DNA of 64,000 nucleotides, taken from assembly GCA_900316205.1 (NCBI GenBank), contig ONBX01000002.1:26517-90516 (forward strand). Reading direction: 5' to 3'. Position numbers and translations under genes: made by a program. Source of the stretch: an uncultured Eubacteriales bacterium (GTDB lineage Bacteria > Bacillota > Clostridia > Oscillospirales > Oscillospiraceae). This document shows, piece by piece, positions 8,860-17,562 of the stretch. Each line of letters begins with the position of its first letter. The stretch's first letter is position 1. A model generated the notes under the pieces. The model was not told the DNA's origin, made no database searches, and worked only from the letters and a program-made list of their open reading frames with translations.

Positions 8860-10125
8860 ATGAACCTTCCTATTCTTGTGGCATATATCGATCCCGGCAC
8901 CGGCAGCATGCTGTTCACCATCCTGATCGGCGTGCTGGGCGCGGGAATCTACGCCGCCCGGGAAGCGGCGGTGAAGCTGCGCTTTCTCCTCAGCGGCGGA
9001 CGCGCCGTCCGAAAGGAAGAGGAGCGCATGCCCTATGCGATCTTCTCGGACAACAAGCGGTACTGGAACGTATTTGGCCCCATCTGCGAGGAATTCGAGG
9101 CCAGGGGAGAGGAACTGCATTATCTTACCGCCTCGCCGGATGACCCTGCGCTGGAGCGGGACTTTCAGCATGTGAAATGCCGCTTCATCGGCGAAGGGAA
9201 CAAGGCCTTCGCCGTGCTGAACATGCTGCGGGCGGACGTGCTGCTCTCCACCACCCCGGGGCTGGAGGTCTACCAGTGGAAGCGCTCCAAGAGCGTGGGC
9301 TATTATGTCCATATCCTCCATGCCTGCAGCGAGGTCACGCTATACCGGATGTTCGGCGTGGATTACTATGACGCGCTGCTGCTCTCCGGCGAGCATCAGA
9401 TCCGGGAGACCAGGAAGCTGGAGGCCCTGCGCGGCCTGCCGCCCAAAGAGCTGGAGCTGGTGGGCATCACCTACATGGACAGCCTGCGCCGCCGCCTGGA
9501 GGAGGCGGAGCCGCTGCCGGAGCATCCCACCACGGTGCTGCTGGCACCGTCCTGGGGCGAAAGCGCCATTCTGAAGCGCTATGGCGGGCGGATCCTGGAC
9601 GCGCTCCTAAACTGCGGATACCACGTCATCGTGCGGCCCCATCCCCAGTCCTTCACCTCCGAAAAAGAGATGATCGAGGATCTGATGGCCCGTTATCCCG
9701 AAAGCGAGAAGCTGGAGTGGAACCGGGACCGGGACAACTTTGAGGTGCTGCGCCGCTCGGATATCCTGATCTCGGACTTTTCCGGCGTGATCTTTGACTT
9801 TGCCCTGGTGTTTGACAAGCCCATCCTCTATGCCGATACCTCCTTTGACGCCTCACCCTACGACGCCTGCTGGCTGGAGGATGAGAAGATCTGGAGCTTT
9901 GAGATCCTGCCGAAGCTGGGCATGCAGCTCACGGAGGAGAATCTGGGCCGGCTGAATGAGATCATCCCCGCCTGCCTGGAGGATCCGCGCTTCCGGGAAG
10001 GCCGGGACCTGGCCAGAGAGCAGAGCTGGACCCCGAGAGGGGACTCCGCTGCCAGAACAGCGGACTTTATGATCCGGAAACGCAGAGAACTGCTGGAGAA
10101 GGAAGCAAATAAGAGCAAAAAATAA
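8860..10125 (+). CDS. CDP-glycerol glycerophosphotransferase-like protein
   Basis: A 421-residue protein resembling the TagB/TagF enzymes that move glycerol phosphate from CDP-glycerol to teichoic acid linkage units or similar cell-surface polymers. Family-type motifs are LLAPSWGESA (about 227-236), IVRPHPQSF (about 256-264) and ISDFSGVIFDFAL (about 305-317), the nucleotide-binding half of the GT-B fold. Residues about 5-33 (ending in IGVLGAGIYAAREA) form an N-terminal membrane helix, so it should sit on the inner face of the membrane. It is a single-gene unit with a consensus promoter and no teichoic acid genes nearby, so the acceptor is unknown. Confidence 0.78.
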   Translation: MNLPILVAYIDPGTGSMLFTILIGVLGAGIYAAREAAVKLRFLLSGGRAVRKEEERMPYAIFSDNKRYWNVFGPICEEFEARGEELHYLTASPDDPALERDFQHVKCRFIGEGNKAFAVLNMLRADVLLSTTPGLEVYQWKRSKSVGYYVHILHACSEVTLYRMFGVDYYDALLLSGEHQIRETRKLEALRGLPPKELELVGITYMDSLRRRLEEAEPLPEHPTTVLLAPSWGESAILKRYGGRILDALLNCGYHVIVRPHPQSFTSEKEMIEDLMARYPESEKLEWNRDRDNFEVLRRSDILISDFSGVIFDFALVFDKPILYADTSFDASPYDACWLEDEKIWSFEILPKLGMQLTEENLGRLNEIIPACLEDPRFREGRDLAREQSWTPRGDSAARTADFMIRKRRELLEKEANKSKK

Positions 10126-10186
10126 GAGACGGGCGTGCCGCAAAACACGAATGAGAGCACGAAAGCCTCCACACAAACATAAAACA

Positions 10187-10221
10187 AACAGGGCACAAGG
10201 GTAATAACCTTGTGCCCTGTT
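10187..10221. terminator. shared terminator between convergent genes
   Basis: The stem AACAGGGCACAAGG/CCTTGTGCCCTGTT lies between the transferase stop (10125) and the convergent phosphorylase stop (10270). On the minus strand it is followed by a T-rich tail (TTTGTTTTATG), on the plus strand by TCGTT, so it can serve both genes and is stronger for the phosphorylase. Confidence 0.75.
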
Positions 10222-10269
10222 CGTTATAGGAGAAAAACATGAAAATGAGCAGAACAAGAGGGGAGACAC

Positions 10270-12705
10270 TCAGCCCATGACGGCGCGGACGGAGACCAGA
10301 GCGCCGGCGGGGGCGATGGGGATCAGGCAGCCGGGCTGCTTTTCCCCGTCCACCCAGAGCTCCCGGATGCCGTGCTGCACGCCGTCGGGGTTTTCCACCG
10401 TGATCTCATACCGGGCGCCCCGATACAGACGGGAGACGCTGAAGCCCGGTACCTCCGCGGGGATGCAGGGATCGATCTCCAGTCCGTCCAGCGTGGGCTT
10501 CACGCCCAGGATGGCCTGGGAGATGCTCAGGAAGGTCCAGGCGGCGGTGCCGGTGAGCCAGCTGTTCTTGCCCTCGCCAAAGCTGGGGGCGTCCCTGCCG
10601 GCAATCATCTGGCTGTAGACATAGGGCTCGGTGCGATGGATGTCGCTGATCTCCTCGATATAGGCGGGGGCGGTGCGGCGGTAGACCTCAAAGGCCCGGT
10701 CGCCGTGGCCCAGCTCCGCCTCGGCGCAGACGATCCAGGGGTTGTTGTGGCAGAAGATGCCCGCGTTTTCCTTGTAGCCGGGGGGATAGCTGGAGATCTC
10801 ACCCAGCTCCAGATGGTAGCGGGTGTAGGCGGGCTGGAGCAGCACGATGCCGTACTTCGTGTCCAGCCGCTCCCGCACGCTCTCCAGCGCCAGGGCGGCC
10901 TCGCCGCTGTCCTTGCCCACGCCGGCCATGACGCACATGCCCTGAGGCTCAATGAAGATCTGGCCTTCTTCACATGCTTTGCCGCCCACCACCTGGCCAA
11001 AGGCGTCATAGGCCCGGCGGAACCAGGCGCCGTCCCAGCCAGCGGTGAGGAGGGTCTGCTCCATGGCTGCAACGGCCTGCTCTGCTTCCGCGGCCTCAGC
11101 ATCCAACTCCAGATGGCGGCAGATGGCGGCCCAGGCGCGGCCGTATTTCACGAACATGCCGCCGATGAACACGCTCTCCGCCACAGGACCCTCGCTGGGG
11201 CCGGTGGTCTGGAAGCTCTCGCCCGGCTGGGCGGAGAAGCAGTTCAGGTTCAGGCAGTCGTTCCAGTCCGCCCGGCCGATGAGGGGCAGACCGTGGGGAC
11301 CCAGGTGGGTCAGCGTATAGCGGAAGCTCCGCCGCAGGTGCTCCAGCAGGGGCTGGGCCAGGGCGGGGTCGTTGTCAAAGTCCACGCGCTCGTCCAGAAT
11401 GCTCCAGTCCCCGGTCTCCCGGAGATAGGCGTCGGTCCCGGCGATGAGCCAGAGGGGATCGTCGTTGAAGCCGCTGCCCACGGCCAGATTGCCCTTCTTG
11501 GTGAGGGGCTGGTACTGATGATAAGCGCTGCCGTCGGGGAACTGGGTGGCGGCGATGTCCAGGATCCGCTCTCTTGCCCGCTCCGGGATCATGTGGACAA
11601 AGCCCAGCAGGTCCTGGCAGGAGTCCCGGAAGCCCATGCCCCGGCCCATGCCGCTTTCATAGTAGCTGGCGGAGCGGCTCATATTGAAGGTCACCATGCA
11701 CTGGTACTGGTTCCAGATGTTCACCATCCGGTCCAGCTTTTCCGCCCCGGCGGAGACCTGAAAACGGCCAAGGAGCCCGTCCCAGTATGTCCGCAGCGCC
11801 TCGAAGGCCGCATCGAAGGCGGCGGGATCGGCGTAGCGGGCCATCATGGCGTGGGCGCGGGCCTTGTTGATCACCCCCGGGGCGCTGAACTTTTCGTTCT
11901 CCGGGTTTTCCACATAGCCCAGGCCAAAGAGCAGGGTGAAAGACTCTCCCGGCTGCAGACTGAGGTCAAACTGCTGGGCGGCGATGGGCTGCCAGCCGTG
12001 GGCCACGCTGCCGGTGCAGCCTTGGCCGAAGACGGCCTCCGGCGCTGCGGGGCTGCCGTAGACGCCCAGGAAGGCGTCCCGCTGGGTGTCAAAGCCGTCG
12101 GGCTCCCGGCTGCTCCAGAAGAGGGCGTAATGGTCCCGCCGCTCCCGGTACTCGGTCTTGTGATAGATGGCCCGGGGCTCCAGCTCCACCTCACCGGTGG
12201 AGTAGTTGCGCTGGAAGTTGGAGCTGTCGTCCATGGCGTCCCAGAGGCAGAACTCCACATAGGAAAAAAGGCGGAAGGACTTTTCCGCGCCGCTCTCATT
12301 GGTAAGGGAGAGGCGGATCAGCAGGCAGTCGTCCCCCTGGGGGACCAGCAGCTCCTGCCGGGCGGCAAGGCCGTTCTTCGCACTCTCCAGCACGGTGTAG
12401 CCCAGACCGTGGCGGCAGCGGTAGCGGTCCAGCTCCGTCTGGCAGGGCTGCCAGCCCGGATTCCAGACCGTGTCCCCATCCTTTATATAAAAGCGGAAGC
12501 CCTCAGCGTCCAGGGGGGCGTTGTTGTAGCGGTAGCGGGTCAGGCGGCGCAGGCGGGCGTCCCGGTAAAAGGCGTAGCCGCCGGCGGTGTTGGAGCAGAG
12601 GGCGAAGAAGGCCTCGTTGCCCAGGTAGTTGATCCAGGGCAGAGGCGTCCGGGGGGTGGTGATCACATACTCCCGGCGGGAGTCGTCAAAATAGCCGTAT
12701 TTCAT
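10270..12705 (-). CDS. GH94 cellobiose phosphorylase-type enzyme
   Basis: An 811-residue glycoside hydrolase family 94 phosphorylase, which splits cellobiose (or a related beta-glucosyl disaccharide) with phosphate into glucose 1-phosphate and glucose. The N-terminus [20 protein letters not shown] and the length match cellobiose phosphorylases. The general acid Asp lies in [11 protein letters not shown]. There is no signal peptide, so the substrate must be imported. The start is ATG 12705 with AAAGGAG; the frame is open another 77 codons upstream but that region holds the promoter and operator. It diverges from a LacI-type regulator followed by a sugar ABC importer and a GH5 enzyme. Laminaribiose or another beta-glucobiose cannot be excluded as substrate. 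Confidence 0.9.
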   Translation of the reverse strand: MKYGYFDDSRREYVITTPRTPLPWINYLGNEAFFALCSNTAGGYAFYRDARLRRLTRYRYNNAPLDAEGFRFYIKDGDTVWNPGWQPCQTELDRYRCRHGLGYTVLESAKNGLAARQELLVPQGDDCLLIRLSLTNESGAEKSFRLFSYVEFCLWDAMDDSSNFQRNYSTGEVELEPRAIYHKTEYRERRDHYALFWSSREPDGFDTQRDAFLGVYGSPAAPEAVFGQGCTGSVAHGWQPIAAQQFDLSLQPGESFTLLFGLGYVENPENEKFSAPGVINKARAHAMMARYADPAAFDAAFEALRTYWDGLLGRFQVSAGAEKLDRMVNIWNQYQCMVTFNMSRSASYYESGMGRGMGFRDSCQDLLGFVHMIPERARERILDIAATQFPDGSAYHQYQPLTKKGNLAVGSGFNDDPLWLIAGTDAYLRETGDWSILDERVDFDNDPALAQPLLEHLRRSFRYTLTHLGPHGLPLIGRADWNDCLNLNCFSAQPGESFQTTGPSEGPVAESVFIGGMFVKYGRAWAAICRHLELDAEAAEAEQAVAAMEQTLLTAGWDGAWFRRAYDAFGQVVGGKACEEGQIFIEPQGMCVMAGVGKDSGEAALALESVRERLDTKYGIVLLQPAYTRYHLELGEISSYPPGYKENAGIFCHNNPWIVCAEAELGHGDRAFEVYRRTAPAYIEEISDIHRTEPYVYSQMIAGRDAPSFGEGKNSWLTGTAAWTFLSISQAILGVKPTLDGLEIDPCIPAEVPGFSVSRLYRGARYEITVENPDGVQHGIRELWVDGEKQPGCLIPIAPAGALVSVRAVMG

Positions 12706-12742
12706 CAGGAAACTCCTTTGCCAAAAAAGAGGCGAAAAGTGG

Positions 12743-12759
12743 ATACGATATCGTTTAAG
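12743..12759 (-). promoter_or_regulatory. candidate LacI-type operator in the phosphorylase leader
   Basis: It contains the perfect palindrome ACGATATCGT (12745-12754). The wider motif ACGATATCGTTTAAG matches 11 of 15 positions of a motif at the lacI start site (12996-13010): CGA, CG and TTAAG are shared. It lies about 15-25 bases downstream of the predicted phosphorylase start site, a classic repression position. Confidence 0.5.
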
Positions 12760-12774
12760 TTGCACGTCCCCTAT

Positions 12775-12803
12775 AGAGTAGCTTCTTTTCCTCGAAAATG
12801 CAA
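12775..12803 (-). promoter_or_regulatory. candidate promoter of the phosphorylase gene
   Basis: On the minus strand TTGCAT (12798-12803) and TACTCT (12775-12780) with a 17-bp spacer. The -10 is imperfect. It lies between the LacI gene and the phosphorylase, upstream of the operator-like palindrome. Confidence 0.5.
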
Positions 12804-12906
12804 GGCTTTTTTCGCGAAAAATCGGAAATTTTTTCCGGGTTTTCGGGATGAGCCTGATCGGAAGGCGCGGAGCTTGTATGAAATGCACAAAAAATCCCGG
12901 GACAAA

Positions 12907-12922
12907 TTGTACGACTGTACAA
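12907..12922. promoter_or_regulatory. TTGTAC-N4-GTACAA inverted repeat
   Basis: A perfect 6-bp inverted repeat with a 4-bp centre (GACT) in the middle of the 320-bp divergent region between the phosphorylase and lacI. It has the form of a small dimer-binding site. It is unlike the two LacI-type candidates, so a second regulator is possible. The rest of this gap contains an AT-rich stretch with the palindrome TTTTTCGCGAAAAA near 12808-12821 and no gene. Confidence 0.35.
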
Positions 12923-12959
12923 AAATGGAATGACATGTGGATTTTTTGAAAAAGAATGC

Positions 12960-12988
12960 TTGCGTTTTTCGACGATATGGTGTATTTT
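12960..12988 (+). promoter_or_regulatory. candidate promoter of the lacI-type gene
   Basis: TTGCGT (12960-12965), a 17-bp spacer and TATTTT (12983-12988). The start site would fall near 12995, at the edge of the operator-like motif at 12996-13010. Confidence 0.5.
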
Positions 12989-12995
12989 CAAAATG

Positions 12996-13010
12996 CGAAA
13001 ACGATTAAGT
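12996..13010 (+). promoter_or_regulatory. candidate LacI-type operator at the lacI start site
   Basis: The motif GCGAAAACGATTAAG matches 11 of 15 positions of the phosphorylase operator candidate (12745-12759), in the same orientation. It sits at the predicted +1 and just before the AAGGAG site of the regulator gene, which suits autoregulation. Confidence 0.45.
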
Positions 13011-13025
13011 AAGGAGCTGACCGAA

Positions 13026-14042
13026 GTGACATCCCTGAAGGACATTGCATCTGCCTGCGGGGTATCTGTCGCAACAGTGAGCAAGGCGCTGAATAACGCG
13101 CCGGATATCGGCGAGGAAACCCGCAGGCGCATCCGCCAGAAGGCGGAGGAGCTGGGTTACACCACCAACGCCGCCGCCCGGGCGCTGAAGACCAAGCGTA
13201 CTTACAATATCGGAGTGCTCTTCGTGGACCCGATGCACGGGGGCCTGGCCCATGAGTTCTTCTCCACGGTGCTGGACGGCATCCGGGCCGAGGCGGAGCG
13301 CAGCGGCTACGACATTACCTTTATCAACTGCAACATCGGCAACCAGCCCACCAGCTACCTGCAGCACTGCCTGTACCGGGGCGTGGACGGGGTGGTGATC
13401 GCCTCGGCGGACTTTAAGGACCCCATGGTGCTGGAACTGGTGAACGCCAGCCTCCCGGTGGTGACCCTGGACCACGTGTTCAACGACCACATCGCCGTGG
13501 TGTCGGACAACATCCGGGGCATGGAGGAGCTGGTGCGCTACGCGGCGGGGAAGGGCCACAGAAAGCTGGCCTTCATCCACGGCGAAAGGACCAGCGTCAC
13601 GGTGAACCGGCTGGCCGGCTTCCACAGGACCTGTGAGGAGCTGGGGATCCCGGTGCGGGAGGAATGGATCCGCGAAAGCGCCTACCACGATCCCGGCGGC
13701 TGCTACCGGGTCACCAAGGAGCTCCTGGCCGGGCAAGAGAGACCCAGCTGCATCATCTTTCCGGATGATTATTCCTTTATCGGCGGCTACAACGCCATCA
13801 TGGAAGCCGGGCTTCGTGTCCCAGAGGACATCTCCGTCATCGGCTATGACGGCATCCCGCTTTCGCGGATCATGCACCCGGTGCTGACCACCTGGCGGCA
13901 GGACACCACAGGGCTCGGCAGGACGGCGGCGGAAAAGCTGATCGGCCTGATCGAGCGGCCCAAGACAGCCGTCTTTGATCGAATCGTGGTGAAGGGAAGC
14001 CTGCAGGAAGGCGGTACCGTCGCCGCAATCGAAAACGTGTGA
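13026..14042 (+). CDS. LacI-family transcriptional regulator
   Basis: A 338-residue LacI/GalR-type repressor. The helix-turn-helix starts at once (TSLKDIASACGVSVATVSKA, then LNNAPDIG), followed by the hinge and a two-lobed periplasmic-binding-like domain from about residue 58 (YNIGVLFVDPMHGGLAHEFF). I chose the GTG at 13026 because it lies nine bases after AAGGAG (13011-13016) and places the helix-turn-helix at the N-terminus as usual for the family. The ATG at 12993 would overlap the predicted operator. It very likely senses an imported beta-glucan oligosaccharide or phosphorylated product and represses the phosphorylase and importer on either side. Confidence 0.9.
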   Translation: MTSLKDIASACGVSVATVSKALNNAPDIGEETRRRIRQKAEELGYTTNAAARALKTKRTYNIGVLFVDPMHGGLAHEFFSTVLDGIRAEAERSGYDITFINCNIGNQPTSYLQHCLYRGVDGVVIASADFKDPMVLELVNASLPVVTLDHVFNDHIAVVSDNIRGMEELVRYAAGKGHRKLAFIHGERTSVTVNRLAGFHRTCEELGIPVREEWIRESAYHDPGGCYRVTKELLAGQERPSCIIFPDDYSFIGGYNAIMEAGLRVPEDISVIGYDGIPLSRIMHPVLTTWRQDTTGLGRTAAEKLIGLIERPKTAVFDRIVVKGSLQEGGTVAAIENV

Positions 14043-14044
14043 TA

Positions 14045-14060
14045 AGTGGGGAGACCCACT
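14045..14060 (+). other. short hairpin between lacI and the binding-protein gene
   Basis: AGTGGG-GAGA-CCCACT directly after the lacI stop, without a T-run. It could stabilise the start of the importer mRNA rather than terminate. Confidence 0.3.
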
Positions 14061-14095
14061 ATAAAATAGTCACAAATTTGAAGGAGGATCATACA

Positions 14096-15499
14096 ATGAA
14101 AAAGATCATCGCAATGCTTCTCGCACTGGTGATGGTGCTGGCCCTCTGCGCCTGCGGAGAGACCGCTCCCGCCGCCCCCAAGACCGAGGAGCCCGCCGCT
14201 GAGGCTCCCGCTGCCGAAGCTCCCGCCGCCGAGGCCCCTGCTGAAGAGGCTCCCGCCGCCGAGGCTCCCGCTGAAGAGGCTCCCGCCGATTCCGAAGGCA
14301 AGGTCCTGAACATCTATGCCTGGAACGAGGAGTTCAAGGGCTTCTTCGAGAAGTACTACACCGTTCCCGAAGGCGTCACCGTCAACTGGATCATCACCCC
14401 CAGCGACAACGGCGCCTACCAGCAGAAGCTGGATGAGGCTCTGCTGAACCAGGCCACTGCCGCCGACGACGAGAAGGTCGACATGTTCCTGGCCGAGGCC
14501 GATTACATCCAGAAGTACGTGGACAGCGACTACACCCAGGACATCACCGCCATGGGCGTGACCGACTTCTCCAACACCTACAAGTACACCGTGCAGGCCG
14601 CCTCCGACGCCAACGGCGTTGTGAAGGGCGTGTCCTTCCAGTGCTGCCCCTCCGCTCTGATCTACCGCCGCTCCATCGCCAAGGACGTGCTGGGCACCGA
14701 GGATCCCGCTGAGGTCCAGGCCCTGCTGAACAGCTGGGATAAGTTCAACGCTGTCGCTGCCGACGCCAAGGCCAAGGGCTACCTGATGACCGGCTCCTTC
14801 GCCGAGACCTACCGCGTGTTCTCCAACAACTGCACCATGCCCTGGGTCGATGAGAACAACAACCTGCAGTTCGACCCCCAGATTGAAGCCTGGATCGACC
14901 AGACCGAAGAGTTCGTCAAGAACGGCTACACCCTGACGGCCGGTGTGTGGGATCAGGAGAAGAACGACCAGATGTTTGCTGACGGCAAGGTCATGTGCTT
15001 CTTCGGACCTGCCTGGTACTTCAACTTCTGCATGGGCAACGCCATGGATCCCGAGAAGGGCTGCTCCGGCGACTGGGCCATCTGCGAAGGCCCTGCTGCT
15101 CACTTCTGGGGCGGCACCTGGCTGCTGGCTCCTGCCGGCACCGACAACGCTTCCCTCGTTGCCGATATCATGAACACCTTCATCAACAACGAGGAAGTCT
15201 GCTCCAAGCTGGTCTCCGAGGAGGCCCAGTTCTCCAACAACATGGCTGTCAACGCCAAGTTTGCTGAGGATCCCAACTACGGCAGCGAGTTCCTGGGCGG
15301 CCAGAACGACGTTGCGGTCTTCTCTGCCATGACCGACAACATCGTGTGGCAGAACCACACCGTTTATGACCAGCTGCTGAACGAGGGTCTGCAGAACAAC
15401 CTCCGCGAGTACTTCCAGGGCACCGTCGACAAGGAGACTGCTCTCGCGAACTTCTACAAGTACATCAACGAGACCTATCCTGCCATCGTCACTCCCTGA
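14096..15499 (+). CDS. carbohydrate ABC transporter substrate-binding lipoprotein
   Basis: A 467-residue extracellular solute-binding protein (family 1 type). Residues 1-18 are a lipoprotein signal (LLALVMVLALCACGE) with the lipidated Cys in CAC. A low-complexity linker of about 40 residues (units PAAEAPAEEA) then carries the binding domain across the wall. The domain starts at VLNIYAWNEEFKGFFEKYY and includes aromatic-rich segments such as CFFGPAWYFNFCMG that suit sugar stacking. The ATG at 14096 has AAGGAGG. A strong hairpin follows the stop before the permease genes, a common way to keep the binding protein in excess. The locus suggests a beta-glucan oligosaccharide ligand. Confidence 0.88.
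   Translation: MKKIIAMLLALVMVLALCACGETAPAAPKTEEPAAEAPAAEAPAAEAPAEEAPAAEAPAEEAPADSEGKVLNIYAWNEEFKGFFEKYYTVPEGVTVNWIITPSDNGAYQQKLDEALLNQATAADDEKVDMFLAEADYIQKYVDSDYTQDITAMGVTDFSNTYKYTVQAASDANGVVKGVSFQCCPSALIYRRSIAKDVLGTEDPAEVQALLNSWDKFNAVAADAKAKGYLMTGSFAETYRVFSNNCTMPWVDENNNLQFDPQIEAWIDQTEEFVKNGYTLTAGVWDQEKNDQMFADGKVMCFFGPAWYFNFCMGNAMDPEKGCSGDWAICEGPAAHFWGGTWLLAPAGTDNASLVADIMNTFINNEEVCSKLVSEEAQFSNNMAVNAKFAEDPNYGSEFLGGQNDVAVFSAMTDNIVWQNHTVYDQLLNEGLQNNLREYFQGTVDKETALANFYKYINETYPAIVTP
14177..14289 (+). repeat. tandem coding repeat for the Ala/Pro/Glu linker
   Basis: Imperfect repeats of 15-30 bases built from GAGGCTCCCGCCGC-like units encode PAAEAP/AEEAP. They are prone to slippage and can change linker length in frame. 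Confidence 0.75.
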
Positions 15500-15538
15500 C
15501 GCGGGAAGGAAAACATAACAGATCGAAACCTTTGAAAA

Positions 15539-15567
15539 CGGAGGCAAGGCGCTTTGCCTTGCCTCCG
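15539..15567 (+). promoter_or_regulatory. intercistronic hairpin after the sugar-binding protein gene
   Basis: A perfect 12-bp stem (CGGAGGCAAGGC/GCCTTGCCTCCG) with loop GCTTT, 40 bp after the binding-protein stop and 94 bp before the permease start. There is no U-tract, so it is more likely a 3'-end stabiliser or processing stop that raises binding-protein mRNA over permease mRNA. Confidence 0.65.
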
Positions 15568-15660
15568 CGTTCATACGAAAGAAAAGGCAGATCGGAGTCC
15601 GGGGACTCGCCCGGGCTGCGATGCGTCTTTCCGAAAAATGAAACCCAGGGAGGGAAGCCC

Positions 15661-16623
15661 ATGAACGAAAACAGAAAAATGCGGCGCCGGGGCGTGAGCT
15701 ACGCCAAGTGGGGCTATATCTTTATCCTGCCCTTCTTTGTGAGCTATATCATATTCACCCTGACCCCGCAGATCATGACGATCTACAACAGCTTCTTTGA
15801 AAACTACCGCAACGGCCTGACCCAGGTTGGCCCCAATTTTGTGGGTCTGAAGAACTATGTGAAGCTCTTCACCCCGGACAAAAGCGGCACGGTGGACGTG
15901 CTCAAGTATTTCGGCAACACGGTCCTCCTCTGGGTGATGGGCGCGGTGCCTCAGATCCTGGTGGCCCTGCTGCTGGCGGTGTTCTTCACCAGCTACCGGC
16001 TGAACCTGAAGGGACAGCAGTTTTTCAAAACCGTGATCTATATGCCGAATCTGATCATGGCCTCCGCCTTCTCCATGCTGTTCTTCACCCTGTTCTCCCC
16101 GGTGGGCCCGGTGAACCAGGTGCTGTTGGCCGCAGGCTGGGCCGACAAGGCCATCGATTTTCTGTCCCTGAAGGTTCCGGTACGGGTGCTCATCTCCCTG
16201 ATGAACTTTTTGATGTGGTTCGGCAACACCACCATCCTCCTGATGGCGGGCATCCAGGGCATCGACCAGAATATGTTTGAGGCGGCGGAGATCGACGGGG
16301 CCAGCTCCCTGCAGGTCTTCTTCCGGGTGACCCTGCCCCTGCTGGCGCCCATCCTGGTATACACGGTGATCACGGCCATGATCGGCGGCCTGCAGATGTT
16401 CGACGTGCCCCAGATCCTGACAAACGGCAAGGGCACCCCGGACCGGGCCAGCATGACCCTGGTGATGTACCTGAACAACTACCTGCAGACCAGCAAGAAC
16501 TACGGCATGGCCGGCGCTGTCAGTGTAGTGCTGTTCCTGGTCTCCTCGGTGCTGAGCCTCTTCGTGTACAATACTCTGTCCAGACAGTATAAAGAAGCTC
16601 CCCGGAAACGGGACAGGATCTAA
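15661..16623 (+). CDS. sugar ABC transporter permease (MalF/UgpA type)
   Basis: A 320-residue inner-membrane permease with six predicted helices, the first at about residues 18-40 (YIFILPFFVSYIIFTLTP). The cytoplasmic EAA loop that contacts the ATPase is visible as EAAEIDGASSLQVFFRVTLP (about residues 205-224). The frame continues 43 codons upstream through the hairpin region, but ATG 15661 after GGGAGGGAAG gives the usual N-terminus. It forms a heterodimer with the next gene's product. No ATPase is encoded here; many Clostridia share one MsmX-type ATPase among sugar importers. Confidence 0.9.
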   Translation: MNENRKMRRRGVSYAKWGYIFILPFFVSYIIFTLTPQIMTIYNSFFENYRNGLTQVGPNFVGLKNYVKLFTPDKSGTVDVLKYFGNTVLLWVMGAVPQILVALLLAVFFTSYRLNLKGQQFFKTVIYMPNLIMASAFSMLFFTLFSPVGPVNQVLLAAGWADKAIDFLSLKVPVRVLISLMNFLMWFGNTTILLMAGIQGIDQNMFEAAEIDGASSLQVFFRVTLPLLAPILVYTVITAMIGGLQMFDVPQILTNGKGTPDRASMTLVMYLNNYLQTSKNYGMAGAVSVVLFLVSSVLSLFVYNTLSRQYKEAPRKRDRI

Positions 16624-16635
16624 GGAGGCGGAACC

Positions 16636-17499
16636 ATGGATAACAGAGAAAGCAGAAAAGGCCGCATCCAGCTGATCATTGCCCGGACGGTGGCCTACGC
16701 GATCCTCATTTTCCTTTCGATCGCGTGCCTGTTCAGCTTCTACATGCTGATCATCAACGCAACCCGCTCCAACGCCCAGCTGCAGGCGGGCTTTACCCTG
16801 GCGCCGAAGAACAACTTCTTCGTGAACCTGAAAAACGCCTGGACCGACGCTTCCATCGACATTCCCCGGGGCATGCTGAACAGCTTCCTCATCGCGGCAG
16901 TAAGCGCGGTTCTGACCACCTATTTCTCGGCCCTGACGGCCTACGGCATCCACGTCTATAACTTTAAGCTCAAGCGTTTTGCCTTCTACTTCATCATGGC
17001 CGTCATGATGATCCCGCCCCAGGTCTCCGCGGTTGGCTTTATCCAGCTGGTGAACAAGTTCCACCTGACCAATAACTATCTGCCCCTGGTCCTGCCCAGC
17101 ATCGCGGCGCCGGTGGTGTTCTTCTACATGAAGCAATACCTGGAGAGTGTGCTGCCCATGGAGATGGTGGAGGCCGCGCGGATGGACGGCTCCGGCGAAT
17201 TCCGGACCTTCAACCACATCGTGCTGCCCATCATGAAGCCGGCTCTGGCTGTGCAGATGATCTTCTCCTTCGTGAGCTCTTGGAACAACTACTTCATTCC
17301 GGCCCTGCTGCTGGACAAGAAGGAAATGAAGACGGTGCCCATCATGATCGCCCAGCTGCGCTCGGCGGACTACTCCAAGTTCGACATGGGCAAGGTGTAC
17401 ATGTTCATCCTCTTGGCCATCCTGCCGGTGCTGGTGGTGTACATCATCCTGTCCAAGTCCATCATCAAGGGCGTTACCGCAGGCTCGGTGAAGGGATAA
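16636..17499 (+). CDS. sugar ABC transporter permease (MalG/UgpE type)
   Basis: A 287-residue second permease with six helices, starting 12 bp after the first permease behind TAAGGAGG. The EAA motif is VEAARMDGSGEFRTFNHIVL (about residues 180-199). Together with the preceding genes it imports oligosaccharide. The C-terminus (SKSIIKGVTAGSVKG) is typical of carbohydrate MalG-like permeases. A terminator follows the stop, so the GH5 gene downstream is expressed by readthrough or separately. Confidence 0.9.
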   Translation: MDNRESRKGRIQLIIARTVAYAILIFLSIACLFSFYMLIINATRSNAQLQAGFTLAPKNNFFVNLKNAWTDASIDIPRGMLNSFLIAAVSAVLTTYFSALTAYGIHVYNFKLKRFAFYFIMAVMMIPPQVSAVGFIQLVNKFHLTNNYLPLVLPSIAAPVVFFYMKQYLESVLPMEMVEAARMDGSGEFRTFNHIVLPIMKPALAVQMIFSFVSSWNNYFIPALLLDKKEMKTVPIMIAQLRSADYSKFDMGKVYMFILLAILPVLVVYIILSKSIIKGVTAGSVKG

Positions 17500-17512
17500 A
17501 TGATTAAATCAG

Positions 17513-17545
17513 AAAACGGCCCTCCTTCGGGGAGGGCCGTTTTGC
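17513..17545 (+). terminator. terminator between the permease and GH5 genes
   Basis: A 13-bp perfect stem AAAACGGCCCTCC/GGAGGGCCGTTTT with loop TTCGG starts 14 bp after the permease stop. The ascending arm ends in TTTT. The GH5 start lies only 20 bp further on, so partial readthrough is likely. Confidence 0.8.
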
Positions 17546-17562
17546 AAAAAAGGAGAACGAAT

